From assembly GCA_020638035.1 (NCBI GenBank), contig JACKJI010000001.1, forward strand, positions 1 through 64,000: a stretch of 64,000 nt of DNA. Direction: 5' to 3'. The notes beneath the pieces are model-generated. The model did no database searches. It was given only the letters and a program-made list of their open reading frames with translations, and was not told the origin of the DNA. Shown here piece by piece: positions 1 to 9,708 of the stretch. Made by a program: the position numbers and the translations under genes. How positions within the stretch are numbered: position 1 is the first letter of the stretch; every line of letters begins with the position of its first letter. This stretch comes from Hyphomicrobiaceae bacterium. Its GTDB lineage: Bacteria > Pseudomonadota > Alphaproteobacteria > Rhizobiales > Hyphomicrobiaceae.

Positions 1-193
1 CGCCGCATGCCACGACGGGAGCACGGAACACGTTCGCTTTTTCAGGGAGAGGAAATGCGTATCCACCTCACGATAGCCGCCGAGCTGCGCGACCTTGACG
101 CACATTCGCGTGAAGCACGCATTGCGACCAGACAGGCGGAGTATCCGCGATCGAAACCTGAAGCCTGAGTGTCAGGAGAGGCCGGTTCGGCAC

Positions 194-937
194 TCAATCC
201 TCATCGTCGTTCGCAACCACGCACCGGCCCTTGAAACCCGTTGCCAGCACATAAAGTTCAGCAGATTCGGCGCGGCTCGCCGGCGGCTTGACGTGGCGCA
301 CGACCGAAAAACTCTGCTTCAGGAGATCGAGCAACTCGCGTTCGGTACCGCCCTGGAACACTTTGCACAGGAACGCTCCACCAGGCGCAAGTACGTCTAC
401 GGCAAAGTGTGCCGCCGTTTCGGCTAGACCCATGATGCGCAGGTGGTCGGTGCGTGTGTGCCCGACCGTTGGCGCCGCCATGTCGGAGAGCACCAGGTCG
501 GCCTGCCCACCGCGCAGCAGTGACTTCAACCGATCCTCTGCGCCCTCGTCCGTGAAATCGAGCTTGAGGAGCGTGACACCGGGTAGCGGATCGACATCCA
601 GGTAGTCGATGCCGATGACCTGTCCACCATCGGGCGCCAACGCCCGCACCTTCTCTGCCGCGATCTGGCTCCACCCACCGGGCGCCGCTCCGAGATCCAC
701 GACGCGCATGCCGGGCTTCAACAGCCGGTACTTGTCGTCGATCTCCTTGAGCTTGTAGGCAGCGCGCGAACGCATACCTTCCGACTTGGCTGCCGCCACG
801 TAGGGATCGTTGAGCTGCCGCTCCAGCCAACGCGCGGACGACACCGAGCGCTTGCGCGCGGTCTTGACCCGCACGCGAAGCTGGCGCTGCCCACCACCGG
901 GGCCGCCCGCACTCCCTGTCTTCGCTTTTTTAGCCAT
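194..937 (-). CDS. rlmE: 23S rRNA 2'-O-ribose methyltransferase RlmE (FtsJ/RrmJ)
   Basis: SAM-dependent enzyme of the RlmE family, which methylates the ribose of U2552 (E. coli numbering) in 23S rRNA during late 50S assembly. The 247-residue product has the family layout: a basic Gly/Lys-rich N-terminus, then SRAAYKL, the SAM-binding loop VVDLGAAPGGWSQ, the acidic catalytic segment LSDMAAPTVGH, the catalytic lysine in FLCKVFQGG, and the last catalytic Glu in SAELYVLA. I place the start at 937 (MAKKAKTG). An in-frame ATG at 973 would add 12 Arg/Ser-rich residues and is less likely. It lies 42 bases after ppx on the same strand, a ppx-rlmE order common in Hyphomicrobiales, so the two are probably co-transcribed. 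Confidence 0.93.
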   Translation of the reverse strand: MAKKAKTGSAGGPGGGQRQLRVRVKTARKRSVSSARWLERQLNDPYVAAAKSEGMRSRAAYKLKEIDDKYRLLKPGMRVVDLGAAPGGWSQIAAEKVRALAPDGGQVIGIDYLDVDPLPGVTLLKLDFTDEGAEDRLKSLLRGGQADLVLSDMAAPTVGHTRTDHLRIMGLAETAAHFAVDVLAPGGAFLCKVFQGGTERELLDLLKQSFSVVRHVKPPASRAESAELYVLATGFKGRCVVANDDED

Positions 938-979
938 GGTTCCCGATTGTGACGCCCGGCGTTGCCGGCGCACGCCATC

Positions 980-2362
980 TTAGCTCCGTCTGCCCTGCCC
1001 CCGCCTGCGCCGCCGCCGCCGCCCAGCGCCGACGACACGATCCTCGCTCATCAGCTGCATCAGGATGCCCTCGCGAAGCCCCCGGTCGGCAACCCTGAGG
1101 CGTGGCGACGGCCACATCCGCATCAACGCCTCCAGGATCGCACATCCCGCCAGCACCAGGTCGGCCCGATCGCGACCGATGCACGGCTCTGCCACGCGCT
1201 CCGCATAGCTCCGGCGGAGCAGATCGTAAACGACGTCGCGCGCCGCATCCGCCTCCAGCCAGCAGCCGTCGACGCGGTTCCTGTCATAGCGCGGCAGGCC
1301 GAGGTAAACACCGGCGACCGTCGTCACCGTGCCCGAAGTCCCGAGCAGATGGCGCGTACCGTTCGCCAAGCGGTGGCTGAACCCATGCGTCTCCTCGAAT
1401 GGCCGCAGCAGTTCGAGAACATGCGCCACCATCGCCTCGAAAACGTCTTCGGATACGAACCTACCGCCGAATGTCTCCGCGAGCGTCACCACACCGACCG
1501 AAAGCGAAGTCCACGCAACGATTGCTTTCTCAACGACGTGGCGGCCAAGCGGACCACCGCGCGCCTCGGGCGCAATCCGAGTGAGGTCGAGCCAGACAAG
1601 TTCGGAAGAACCACCGCCGATATCGAACACCAGCACGTAGTCGACCATCGGGTCGATCAGCGACGCGCAGCCCGAGACCGCCAGACGCGCCTCACCCTCT
1701 CGGCTCAGGATTTCAATCCTCAACCCCGTGTTCTGCTCGACCCGGTCCAGGAACTCCGCACCGTTCGACGCGATACGACACGCCTCCGTCGCCACCAGCA
1801 TGGCGCGGCGCACACCGTGCCGCTCGATCTTCTGCGCACACACGCGCAGCGCGTCGATCGTCCTCCGCATGGCCGGTTCCGACAGCCGGCCGGACTGGCT
1901 CACGCCTTCACCCAGCCGGATGATCCGTGAGAAGGCATCAATCACCTGAAAGCCGCGACGCGATGGCCGTGCCAGCAACAGGCGGCAATTGTTGGTGCCA
2001 AGATCGAGGGCGCCGTAGACCTCTCGCGCCTCGCTCGCGAACGGGCCACGCCGCGCACCATGCCTGTGCGGATCGGGGTGAAAATCGCTGGACTGCCGCT
2101 CTGCCGCTGCCGGACCCGGCCCATCTCCGCGCAACGGAGCGCTGCACTCGCGACCGCCAGCCGGCGGGGAACCTAAGGGCACGACGTCAGAAAGCGTAGA
2201 CGTCAAAACCTGATCGTTCGCTAACCCCACGGAGAGCGGCGGCTCGACGTTCGGCATTTCCGGTTTTGGCCGGTCGGATGCGCCGGGCGCACCCTCCTCG
2301 TCCTGAAAACCCTCCACGGACCCCTTCCCAGCGCCTGGCCGCGCGCGATGCATCACCAACAT
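980..2362 (-). CDS. ppx: Ppx/GppA family phosphatase (exopolyphosphatase / pppGpp phosphohydrolase)
   Basis: ASKHA-fold phosphatase of the Ppx/GppA family, which hydrolyses terminal phosphate from polyphosphate or pppGpp. The phosphate-1 loop YGALDLGTNNCRLL is near residue 115. FDIGGGSSELVW and the GTSGTVTTVAG segment follow, both typical of the family. The first ~110 residues are Pro/Gly-rich and not conserved, so the product (460 residues) is longer than the catalytic domain needs. The start at 2362 has a GAGGCGG stretch in front of it, but an internal start at 2254 (MPNVEPP) cannot be excluded. The gene is upstream of rlmE and divergent from the M15 peptidase gene. Family assignment is firm; choice between Ppx and GppA activity is not possible here. 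Confidence 0.9.
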   Translation of the reverse strand: MLVMHRARPGAGKGSVEGFQDEEGAPGASDRPKPEMPNVEPPLSVGLANDQVLTSTLSDVVPLGSPPAGGRECSAPLRGDGPGPAAAERQSSDFHPDPHRHGARRGPFASEAREVYGALDLGTNNCRLLLARPSRRGFQVIDAFSRIIRLGEGVSQSGRLSEPAMRRTIDALRVCAQKIERHGVRRAMLVATEACRIASNGAEFLDRVEQNTGLRIEILSREGEARLAVSGCASLIDPMVDYVLVFDIGGGSSELVWLDLTRIAPEARGGPLGRHVVEKAIVAWTSLSVGVVTLAETFGGRFVSEDVFEAMVAHVLELLRPFEETHGFSHRLANGTRHLLGTSGTVTTVAGVYLGLPRYDRNRVDGCWLEADAARDVVYDLLRRSYAERVAEPCIGRDRADLVLAGCAILEALMRMWPSPRLRVADRGLREGILMQLMSEDRVVGAGRRRRRRRGQGRRS

Positions 2363-2572
2363 CGCCGCCTCTACAGGCGTCTCCTGGCTTGACTTGCGTC
2401 CACTCTAGCAGGTCAGGGCTTGGGGTAAAGCAAGCAAGCACCACATCCCCCAGGATCGCACCGCAATGAGCCACATCGCGACCACGCCTTGCGGTCTGCG
2501 CGCTGCGATTGCCGCTCAGCAGACAACGGCATTCGCTGAGCACACAACCCGTACCGATGGTAGACTTCCGTA

Positions 2573-3499
2573 ATGCCTCCCGAATCGAAATTTCGCCGGC
2601 AACAGCACAAGCGTCCGCCCTCGGCCGGCTTGCGCAAGGCCTCGCGTGCCCGGCACATCGTCCCGCTGGCGGGTTTCGGTCTCCTCGCCGCTCTCATACT
2701 TCTGCACGAGACGCTTCTGGCCAACGCCGGCGAGACTGAAAAGGCTGGGCAGGCAACCACGGCCCGCGAAGACACTGGAAGCCAGACAACGACCGCGATC
2801 GCCGCCCGCCTCAGCCAAGCCTACCCCGAACACATCGCAGGCATTCGCGATGGCCTCGTCGTCTGGCGGGACGGCACGACAATGCCCCTCGACGACGGCC
2901 GTGGCGCCAAGAACCACGCTCAGTGGCTGGCGGAACCGGACATCGAGGACATGCTGGCAAAGCCCTACCGGCCCGGTCCCGTCGCGGGCCCACCACCCAC
3001 CGAAGACGATCCTGGCCGGGCCCGTAATGCCGCATTCTTCAACAAGATGTACGGCGACTGCCGTGCCGGCACGGTCAAAGGGAAACTCGTCGATGTCGTC
3101 TGGCTTCCAAACAAGTCGGGCACCCGGCTGAAAGTCACGTCCGTCAACGGCGTCGCCGCGCGGCTCACCGCGATCAGCCGTGCCCTCGATGCCCTGCCCG
3201 CCCGCTTCGACCGCTACCTGATCCCGCCAGCCGGCACCTACGTCTGCCGCCAGATCGCCGGCACCGACCGGGTTTCGGCACACGGCTATGGCATCGCTAT
3301 CGACATCGCAACCGCAGAAGCAGACTACTGGCGCTGGTCGAAGCCCGGTCCCGACGGCCGACCGGTCTGGCGTAACCGCATCCCCCAAGAGATCGTCGCC
3401 ATCTTCGAGGCGCACGGGTTCATCTGGGGCGGCAAGTGGCACCACCACGACACCATGCATTTCGAGTACCGTCCCGAGTTGCTGCCACCCACCGAATGA
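2573..3499 (+). CDS. M15-family metallopeptidase (D-Ala-D-Ala carboxypeptidase/endopeptidase type)
   Basis: A 308-residue membrane-anchored or secreted protein. After a basic N-terminus, a hydrophobic helix (about residues 25-45, IVPLAGFGLLAALILL) acts as an anchor or signal. The C-terminal half carries the zinc triad of the VanY/M15 peptidases: SAHGYGIAIDI (His237 and Asp244) and WHHHDTMHFEYR (Trp289, His296). Family members cut D,D- or L,D-peptide bonds in peptidoglycan, so a role in wall remodelling in the periplasm is likely. The middle section (GDCRAGTVKGKLVDVVWLP) resembles the N-terminal part of extensin-like/M15 proteins. It stands alone, divergent from ppx across a 210-base gap. Family is well supported; the exact bond cut is unknown. 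Confidence 0.8.
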   Translation: MPPESKFRRQQHKRPPSAGLRKASRARHIVPLAGFGLLAALILLHETLLANAGETEKAGQATTAREDTGSQTTTAIAARLSQAYPEHIAGIRDGLVVWRDGTTMPLDDGRGAKNHAQWLAEPDIEDMLAKPYRPGPVAGPPPTEDDPGRARNAAFFNKMYGDCRAGTVKGKLVDVVWLPNKSGTRLKVTSVNGVAARLTAISRALDALPARFDRYLIPPAGTYVCRQIAGTDRVSAHGYGIAIDIATAEADYWRWSKPGPDGRPVWRNRIPQEIVAIFEAHGFIWGGKWHHHDTMHFEYRPELLPPTE

Positions 3500-3756
3500 C
3501 GGCCCTGAAGGCAAGGCCGGAATGGCGTTTTCGCGACGCGCGCAGAGCTGCTTGGGCCATCATGTAGACATTGTTTACCGTGACTTTGGGATACTCGTGG
3601 AGTTCGCACGGTTTCCCGCGTGTCCTCGGGCGTCGCCTCGTTTCGCTGGACTAAGCGCATGTTTGGCGCGCGCATCTGGGGCCTAACGCGACGACCGGGG
3701 GGTGCCAGCAGCGACTGGCCGTTCCAATTTCGTGATTTGGTGCAATGAGATAGGCC

Positions 3757-5184
3757 GTGCAGGCAACGCTCTCATCCTTGCTGTCTTTCGTTGTCACCGG
3801 GCTCCTCTTTGCCTGGGGGATGACGATCGGGCCGGACGGGCAGCCTGCTCATCGGCGACCTGCACCCGTTGCATCCTCGCATGACATGGTGCCGTTGAGC
3901 GCGGCACTTCCGCGACTCGCCATAGGCACATTCCCCTTCGGAACCCCCGAACTCCCTGTCACATCCGGCGTTGCGCGGTATGCCGCTCCGCCACTCTTCG
4001 GCACCGCGATTGCCGAGCGGGCTGTGCGCGTGGCACAGGCCGACCAGTCGTCTCTCGAGCGCCTTGTCGCATCCGTGATGCGCGCGCCCCGCCCCGCCGA
4101 CGAGGAGAACACCGGGCAACCGGCCGCATCACCGGGCTCTCGCCCAGGCGCCGTCCCGCCGCGCACACCATCACCGACCGGCGCCCCTGTAGCGAAGTCT
4201 CCCGCTGAAACCGATTTTGCGACGCCTGTCGTCGTGCCGATGCCCCGCCTCGTCCGGCGCAGCGAAGTCGCCCATCTCCTTCGCTTGCCGCTCTCCCGGC
4301 CCCAGACGAGCTTGCGCCCGATCACGTCAGCGCCGTTCCCCTACCAGGGGCGCGTTCCCGGCAGCGACGCAGTGTTCCTCAACGCCTCCGTCGACGGTCG
4401 TCCGGCGCACCGGACCGGCAGCGGTCGCCTCTATCTCGCCAACGAGACCTACGGCGACAATCGCTCGCTGTTCCACTTGCCCCGCGGGTTCGACATAAAC
4501 GCCCCGGCCGCCATCGTGCTCTACTTCCACGGCCATGGCGCCACACTCGAGCGCGACGTCTGGCATCGCCAGCAGTTGCCGCGACAGATCACGATGTCGG
4601 GCAAGAACGTCGTCCTCGTCGCACCACAGTTTGCCGTCGACGCCCGCGACTCCAGCATCGGCAGATTCTGGCAGTCGGGTGCCTTGCGCCGTTATCTCGA
4701 TGACGCCGCGCGGGAACTGGCCCGCCTTTACGGTGATCCGAAGTCGGAAGCCGCCTTTGCCCGCATGCCGGTCGTCATCGTTGGTTACAGCGGTGGCTAC
4801 CTCGCCGCCGCATGGGGATTGGCCAACGGCGGCATCCGCGAACGCGTGCTGGGCGTGGTCCTTCTCGATGCCCTCTACGGCTACAACTCGACGTTCCAGA
4901 ATTTCATCACCCGCCAGCGCAATGCCTTCTTTGTCAGCGCCTACGCACAATCGACGGCAGAAGGTAACGCCGAACTGCGAGCGAGCCTGGAGGCGGCAGG
5001 TATCCCGGCTGCGAACACCATGCCAACGGTCCTCAATAAGGGAACCGTCGCCGTGATCAGTGCGCCCGTGCTCCACCGGGATTACGTGACCAGGGCGTGG
5101 ACCCCCTTCCCCATCGCCGATGTGCTACAGCGCATCCCGAGCCTGGGACGCATCGCGCCCCCGGACCGATACGCCAGCAGGTAG
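3757..5184 (+). CDS. Secreted alpha/beta-hydrolase-like protein
   Basis: A 475-residue protein starting with GTG. The N-terminal helix (TLSSLLSFVVTGLLFAWGM) looks like a signal anchor. It is followed by a Pro/Ala-rich linker of about 150 residues, then a compact domain from about residue 220. That domain shows IVLYFHGHGATLERD, which resembles an oxyanion-hole segment, and the nucleophile elbow VGYSGGYLAAAWG with Ser345. An Asp (VVLLDALYG) follows at the expected spacing. This arrangement is that of alpha/beta hydrolases, probably an esterase-type enzyme. No substrate can be inferred and the neighbours give no clue. The final His is probably the one in APVLHRDY. I do not recognise a named family. 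Confidence 0.6.
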   Translation: MQATLSSLLSFVVTGLLFAWGMTIGPDGQPAHRRPAPVASSHDMVPLSAALPRLAIGTFPFGTPELPVTSGVARYAAPPLFGTAIAERAVRVAQADQSSLERLVASVMRAPRPADEENTGQPAASPGSRPGAVPPRTPSPTGAPVAKSPAETDFATPVVVPMPRLVRRSEVAHLLRLPLSRPQTSLRPITSAPFPYQGRVPGSDAVFLNASVDGRPAHRTGSGRLYLANETYGDNRSLFHLPRGFDINAPAAIVLYFHGHGATLERDVWHRQQLPRQITMSGKNVVLVAPQFAVDARDSSIGRFWQSGALRRYLDDAARELARLYGDPKSEAAFARMPVVIVGYSGGYLAAAWGLANGGIRERVLGVVLLDALYGYNSTFQNFITRQRNAFFVSAYAQSTAEGNAELRASLEAAGIPAANTMPTVLNKGTVAVISAPVLHRDYVTRAWTPFPIADVLQRIPSLGRIAPPDRYASR

Positions 5185-5355
5185 CGTAGCAATACCGGTT
5201 CGGTATCGCTTATCTCCCCGACGGTTTTGCCCTGCGGCCGGCCCTACCCTCAGCCTTTTTATTTGCCTGTCGGCGCCCGCCGAGCGACCCCGCCCCCCAT
5301 GCCCGAAGCAGCAGGTTGCATGGGCCGCCGTTTGGGCTGGGCAGCGCCCCATTTA

Positions 5356-5370
5356 CCGTTTCCCAAACGG
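5356..5370. repeat. Small perfect hairpin upstream of the permease gene
   Basis: CCGTTT and AAACGG form a 6-bp stem with a 3-base loop, about 90 bases before the permease start. It could be a protein-binding site or a weak hairpin in the leader. No T-run follows, so it is not an obvious terminator. Confidence 0.3.
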
Positions 5371-5456
5371 TGCAATTTCGGCACATGCACGACTGGTGTT
5401 TTCCTGTATTGGTGATGACTTCGAAGGTTCGGGGGTGCTTTGTTCCGGGGCGCGAT

Positions 5457-6806
5457 ATGGACGCAAAGGTGCAGCCGTCAATAGGGCCGGCACGCAACAT
5501 CACGAAGACCATTTCGGCTTTCACGGCGACATCGATCGCGGTTGCCGACATGGTCGGTATCGGCGTCTTCACCAGCCTCGGCTTCCAGGTCCGCGATATC
5601 GAATCTGGCTTTGCGCTCCTCATGCTCTGGGTCGTCGGTGGCGTCGTCGCCCTGTCTGGCGCCCTGTGCTACGCGGAACTTGCCGCCATGTTTCCGCGCT
5701 CTGGCGGCGAATACAATTTCCTCGCACGCGCCTATCATCCGGCAGTCGGCTTCATGGCAGGCTGGCTTTCCGCCACCGTCGGCTTCGCCGCCCCGATCGC
5801 GCTCGCCGCCATGGCGTTCGGCGCCTACCTCAACGGCGTCCTGCCGGGCACACCCGCCCCGACGCTCGTCGCACTCGTAATTACTTGGCTGGTCGCCGCC
5901 GTGCATCTATCGGGCATCCGCCAAAGTAGCGCCTTCCAAAATGCGTCAACGGTCTTCAAGGTGGTGCTGATCCTCGGCTTCATCGTCGCCATCTTTGCGC
6001 TGGCTGAGCCGCAGCCTATCAGCTTCGCGCCGGAACTTGCCGACCTCGGGCGGATGACGAGCGCACCCTTCGCCATCAGCCTCGTATTCGTCATGTATTC
6101 CTATTCGGGCTGGAACGCCTCGACCTACATTGTCGACGAAATGACCGCTCCGCAGCGCGACGTACCGCGCTCGCTCATCACCGCGACCCTCATTGTGCTG
6201 TTGCTCTATGTCGGCCTCAACGCGGCCTTCCTCTACTCGACGCCGGTCGCCAAGATGGCCGGCGAAGTCGAGGTGGCGCTGGTCGTCGGCAAACATGTCT
6301 TCGGCGAGACCGGCGGCCGGATCGTTGGCGCGCTCATCTGCATCGGATTGGTCTCAGCGATCAGTGCGATGATGTGGATCGGCCCGCGCGTCACGCGCGT
6401 CATGGGTGAGGATCTGCCGGCCCTCAGCATCTTCTCGCGCACCACATCCAACGGCGTCCCAGCCGTAGCGATCCTGCTGCAGGCGGCGATCGTCACCGCT
6501 CTCGTCCTGACGCAGAGCTTCGAAGGCATTCTGGAGTTCATCCAGTTTGCACTGACGCTCTCCTCCTTCCTGGCCGTCGTCGCGGTCATTGTCCTGCGCC
6601 GGACGCGACCAGACCTGAAGCGCCCCTACCGGGCCTGGGGTTACCCCGTCACGCCCTACATCTTTCTCGCCGTAACCGCCTTCATGATGGGCTATCTGCT
6701 CGTCGAGCGCCCGATCCAGTCGCTTGCCGGCCTCGCCCTGCTCACCACAGGATTGCTCGTGTTCCGCTTCGGCGCAGGTCGCGCCGCATCACAGACAGCC
6801 AATTGA
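5457..6806 (+). CDS. APC-superfamily amino-acid permease
   Basis: A 449-residue inner-membrane transporter with about 12 hydrophobic segments. The first helix has the APC hallmark VADMVGIGVFTSLGF (the GxGxF unwound region of TM1). PRSGGEYNFLARAYHPAVGFMAGW follows as in amino-acid/polyamine permeases of the LAT/cationic type. I start at ATG 5457 (MDAKVQPS) because the residues before it are not conserved-looking; in-frame ATGs at 5415 and further upstream exist. The gene ends 10 bases before the secreted protein at 6817, so they are probably one transcript. Transport of a neutral or cationic amino acid is likely, but the substrate cannot be read from the sequence. Confidence 0.85.
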   Translation: MDAKVQPSIGPARNITKTISAFTATSIAVADMVGIGVFTSLGFQVRDIESGFALLMLWVVGGVVALSGALCYAELAAMFPRSGGEYNFLARAYHPAVGFMAGWLSATVGFAAPIALAAMAFGAYLNGVLPGTPAPTLVALVITWLVAAVHLSGIRQSSAFQNASTVFKVVLILGFIVAIFALAEPQPISFAPELADLGRMTSAPFAISLVFVMYSYSGWNASTYIVDEMTAPQRDVPRSLITATLIVLLLYVGLNAAFLYSTPVAKMAGEVEVALVVGKHVFGETGGRIVGALICIGLVSAISAMMWIGPRVTRVMGEDLPALSIFSRTTSNGVPAVAILLQAAIVTALVLTQSFEGILEFIQFALTLSSFLAVVAVIVLRRTRPDLKRPYRAWGYPVTPYIFLAVTAFMMGYLLVERPIQSLAGLALLTTGLLVFRFGAGRAASQTAN

Positions 6807-6816
6807 GACCCCGCTT

Positions 6817-7929
6817 ATGACCACATGCCAGAGCCGCACACTCAAGACGACCTTCGCCTGCACGTTGTCCATTGCCGTTCTTGCCGCTTGGCATGCTCCC
6901 GCAAAAGCTTCTCCTGAAGCGCAGGCGAGCACCAGCGACGTCGCACGATATCTGGCCGGCATGCCGGTGTCTGAAAACTCGCCACTTGAGTCGGCCACGA
7001 ACAACAAGCTTTGGCAGCAGCACAAGAAGCGCCTCGACACGGCCTGGGCCAGCGTCGAACTGCGGCAACTGTCGAAGATCCGCAAGTGGAGCGAAGCCAA
7101 CATCACCAACCCGCAATCGACGCTTTTCTACCCATTCAGCGGGCCTGATTTTCTCTACGCCAACGCCTTCTTCCCGAAGGCCAAGACCTTTGTCCTGGCC
7201 GGCCTGGAGCCGGTCGGCAATGAACCCGATCTCGCCCGCATGGCAGCGGCACGGCGCAACTCCGGAATCGAGGCGTTGCAGTCGTCGATCAACACGGTCC
7301 TGCGCGTCAGCTTCTTCCGCACCATCGAGATGACGAGCAAACTGAGGCAACGTGCGTTTCCAGGCGTCATTCCGGTGCTCTACACATTCATCGCGCGTTC
7401 GGGCTACACAGTGGAGAAGAGCGAACTTCTCGTGTTCGGTCCCGATGGGATGCCGCAGGATGCTGCCGACGCCAAGACACCCGATGGCGTTCGCATCACC
7501 TTCGCCGCGCCGGGTTCCGATGAGAAGCGCACCCTATATTACTTCAGCACGAACATCGCCAACGACGGCTTGAAGAAAAGCGGGTTGCTCAATTTCATGA
7601 AGACGCTGGCGCCGGGCGACGGCTTCATCAAGAGCGCCTCCTACCTGCCGCACCGCGACCACTTCTCTGATCTTCGTGATTTTATGCTCGCTAACGTCCG
7701 CCACCTCGTCCAGGACGACACCGGCGTTCCGTTGACTTTCTTCGCGCCTGCCGAATGGGAGCGCAATCCGTTCGGCAACTACCACGGGCCGATCAGCATC
7801 TTCTCCAAATATTACCAGCCGGCCATGCGCAAGCTTTTCAGCCAGAAAGACCGCAAGCCCATCGACTTCGGCATCGGCTACCGCTGGCGGACGGGGGACT
7901 CCGGCTTCCTGTTGGCAGTCCGGAAGTAG
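6817..7929 (+). CDS. Secreted protein of unknown function, co-transcribed with the permease
   Basis: A 370-residue protein with a clear Sec signal peptide (TFACTLSIAVLAAWHAPAKA, cut after about residue 30). The mature part contains FYPFSGPDFLYANAFFP and TFVLAGLEPVGNEPDL in one half, and LYYFSTNIANDGLKKSGLL and TFFAPAEWERNPFGNY in the other. The many Phe/Tyr/Gly turns suggest a globular periplasmic or exported protein with mixed alpha/beta structure. No catalytic motif was recognised. The start at 6817 lies only 10 bases after the permease stop, so a functional link with that transporter is possible. I do not know the family. The gene ends just before a strong hairpin, which fits the end of a two-gene operon. 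Confidence 0.7.
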   Translation: MTTCQSRTLKTTFACTLSIAVLAAWHAPAKASPEAQASTSDVARYLAGMPVSENSPLESATNNKLWQQHKKRLDTAWASVELRQLSKIRKWSEANITNPQSTLFYPFSGPDFLYANAFFPKAKTFVLAGLEPVGNEPDLARMAAARRNSGIEALQSSINTVLRVSFFRTIEMTSKLRQRAFPGVIPVLYTFIARSGYTVEKSELLVFGPDGMPQDAADAKTPDGVRITFAAPGSDEKRTLYYFSTNIANDGLKKSGLLNFMKTLAPGDGFIKSASYLPHRDHFSDLRDFMLANVRHLVQDDTGVPLTFFAPAEWERNPFGNYHGPISIFSKYYQPAMRKLFSQKDRKPIDFGIGYRWRTGDSGFLLAVRK

Positions 7930-7978
7930 CGGCGCGCACCGCACCCAAGCCACTCGCGCGATCAGCGCACCACATGTG

Positions 7979-8005
7979 AGCGGCAGAGCGACTGGCTCTG
8001 CCGCT
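7979..8005 (+). terminator. Hairpin after the permease operon
   Basis: AGCGGCAGAGC and GCTCTGCCGCT form a perfect 11-bp stem with a 5-base loop, 50 bases after the stop of the secreted protein. There is no run of T after it, so it may work as a weak or Rho-assisted terminator or as a 3'-end stabiliser. The rest of the 310-base gap up to the patatin gene holds nothing else I recognise. Confidence 0.55.
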
Positions 8006-8239
8006 ATGGTGAATGCATAGCAGTTGATTTGCGACCGGCTTCAACTACTGTGGTAGCGTGATACAAAATTGATATTTGACGACGCGACGCTGACCGAACG
8101 TTTTTCGGCATCCTGAGCCACTAATGCCATGACGATTGCCGATTGACGCCCGTTAGCGCCAATCTGCATGCCGCAAGCATTCGGCGGCTTGTAGATTTGT
8201 GCCCGCGTTGATTTGATTGCTTGTCATTTGCCACTGGTG

Positions 8240-9388
8240 ATGCACATGCCCCGGACCGCAGATCGAACCAAGGCCGCCCTAGCCCTGTCGGGAGGCGGCT
8301 TCCGCGCGACGCTATTTCATCTCGGCACACTGATACGGCTGAACGAGCTCGGCATGCTTGCCGGCCTGGAGCGTATCTCCAGCGTATCCGGCGGCTCGAT
8401 CGCAGCCGGGCAACTCGCGGTTCAGTGGCGGCGGCTCGAAAAAGAGGGCAACAGGTTCACCAACCTGATGGATGAGGTCATCCAGCCACTACGCGAATTC
8501 TGCCGCGGCGATGTCGATACGCGTGCGGTGACACTCGGCACGTTGTCGCCGTTCTCGACCATCGGCGACAAGTTGACTGACATCTATGCCGACGAGCTGG
8601 TCGGCAATGCCATGTTGCAGGATCTGCCCGACAAGCCACAGTTCGTGTTCAATGCGACCAATCTGCAGACGGGACGCCTGGTGCGGATCCAGAAGCTTCG
8701 TCTTGTCGACTATACGATCGGCGAGATCCGCAACCCGAGGCTGCAAGTCGCCAAGGCCATAGCGGCATCCAGCGCTTTCCCGCCGGTACTCTCCCCCGTC
8801 ACGATCGATTGCAGCCCATCGGACTGGGCCGATCTTCCCGGAACACGGTATTTCGGCAATGAAGGCTACTCTCGCAAGCTGTCACTCACCGACGGCGGCG
8901 CTTATGACAATCTCGGGCTCGAGTCGGTAGATGATTTCGCGACGTTGATCGTCAGCGATGCAGGCGCGCCGTTCTCGACCGAGCCGGAAGCGCATCACCG
9001 CTGGGACAAGCAGGCCCTGCGTGCCCTCGACATCGCAACCGATCAGGCCCGTATGCTACGGCGCCGGCTGCTGTTTGCAGAGACCCAGCTCAGAAACGCC
9101 CAAGCGAATTCGCCAGCACACCATTTTGCACTTGCGGCCATTGGAGACGACCTCACCGACCCGGACACCGCAAGACGGCTCGCTGCACCGCGAAAGTTGC
9201 ACACCAAGCCTCGGCTGGTCGAGCCTTTGGCCGCCATACGAACGCGGCTCAATCCCTTTTCCGACGAAGAGCAGGGGCGGCTCATCAATTGGGGCTGGTA
9301 TCTCACCGACCTTGCCGTGCGAACGCGGCTCCCTGATGCAGGTGAACCGCCGACGTCCTGGCCGGTCCCCGAGTTCCCGCTCGATTGA
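8240..9388 (+). CDS. Patatin-like phospholipase
   Basis: A 382-residue patatin-family lipid acyl hydrolase with a Ser-Asp catalytic dyad. The N-terminus holds the glycine-rich oxyanion loop ALSGGGFRATLFHLG. It is followed by the nucleophile motif SSVSGGSIAAG (Ser50) and, in the second half, the dyad aspartate in TDGGAYDNLGLE (Asp218). There is no signal peptide, so the enzyme should act on the cytoplasmic face or be delivered by another route. Starts at ATG 8240 or 8246 are both possible; TTG at 8213 is less likely. It lies 517 bases before the metallopeptidase/MBL pair on the same strand. Patatins occur as housekeeping lipases, secreted effectors and defence effectors; nothing here decides between these. 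Confidence 0.85.
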   Translation: MHMPRTADRTKAALALSGGGFRATLFHLGTLIRLNELGMLAGLERISSVSGGSIAAGQLAVQWRRLEKEGNRFTNLMDEVIQPLREFCRGDVDTRAVTLGTLSPFSTIGDKLTDIYADELVGNAMLQDLPDKPQFVFNATNLQTGRLVRIQKLRLVDYTIGEIRNPRLQVAKAIAASSAFPPVLSPVTIDCSPSDWADLPGTRYFGNEGYSRKLSLTDGGAYDNLGLESVDDFATLIVSDAGAPFSTEPEAHHRWDKQALRALDIATDQARMLRRRLLFAETQLRNAQANSPAHHFALAAIGDDLTDPDTARRLAAPRKLHTKPRLVEPLAAIRTRLNPFSDEEQGRLINWGWYLTDLAVRTRLPDAGEPPTSWPVPEFPLD

Positions 9389-9708
9389 GCGTTCCCGCAC
9401 AGCGTTTGCCACCCAGGACCGCAAATAAGATCTGAAAATAAGAAAATAGGCCACCACCCAATGGAATGACCCTGATCGATCAATCAAAACCGTCTCAATG
9501 GCACCGGATCAGGGATCTCGTTAAACGTGTCTTAGGATGCAGCGCCGAAACTATTGACAGTTGACGGCATAATGCCGGACTCTTTCGAGAAATTTTTCAG
9601 TCGTTAAGAATTAAGACATTGAGCCATGCATGAAGAACGACATTCATCCCGGAGCCCATTCGCAACCCAGGGGCATTGTCACGGCGCTTGACGCTACACC
9701 GCTGCCAT

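Noticed and set aside
55..168. Short frame of 37 codons with a purine-rich stretch (GGGAGAGG) before its ATG
   Set aside because: No similarity to anything I know, very short, and the spacing to the ATG is too tight; it lies in the region after rlmE.
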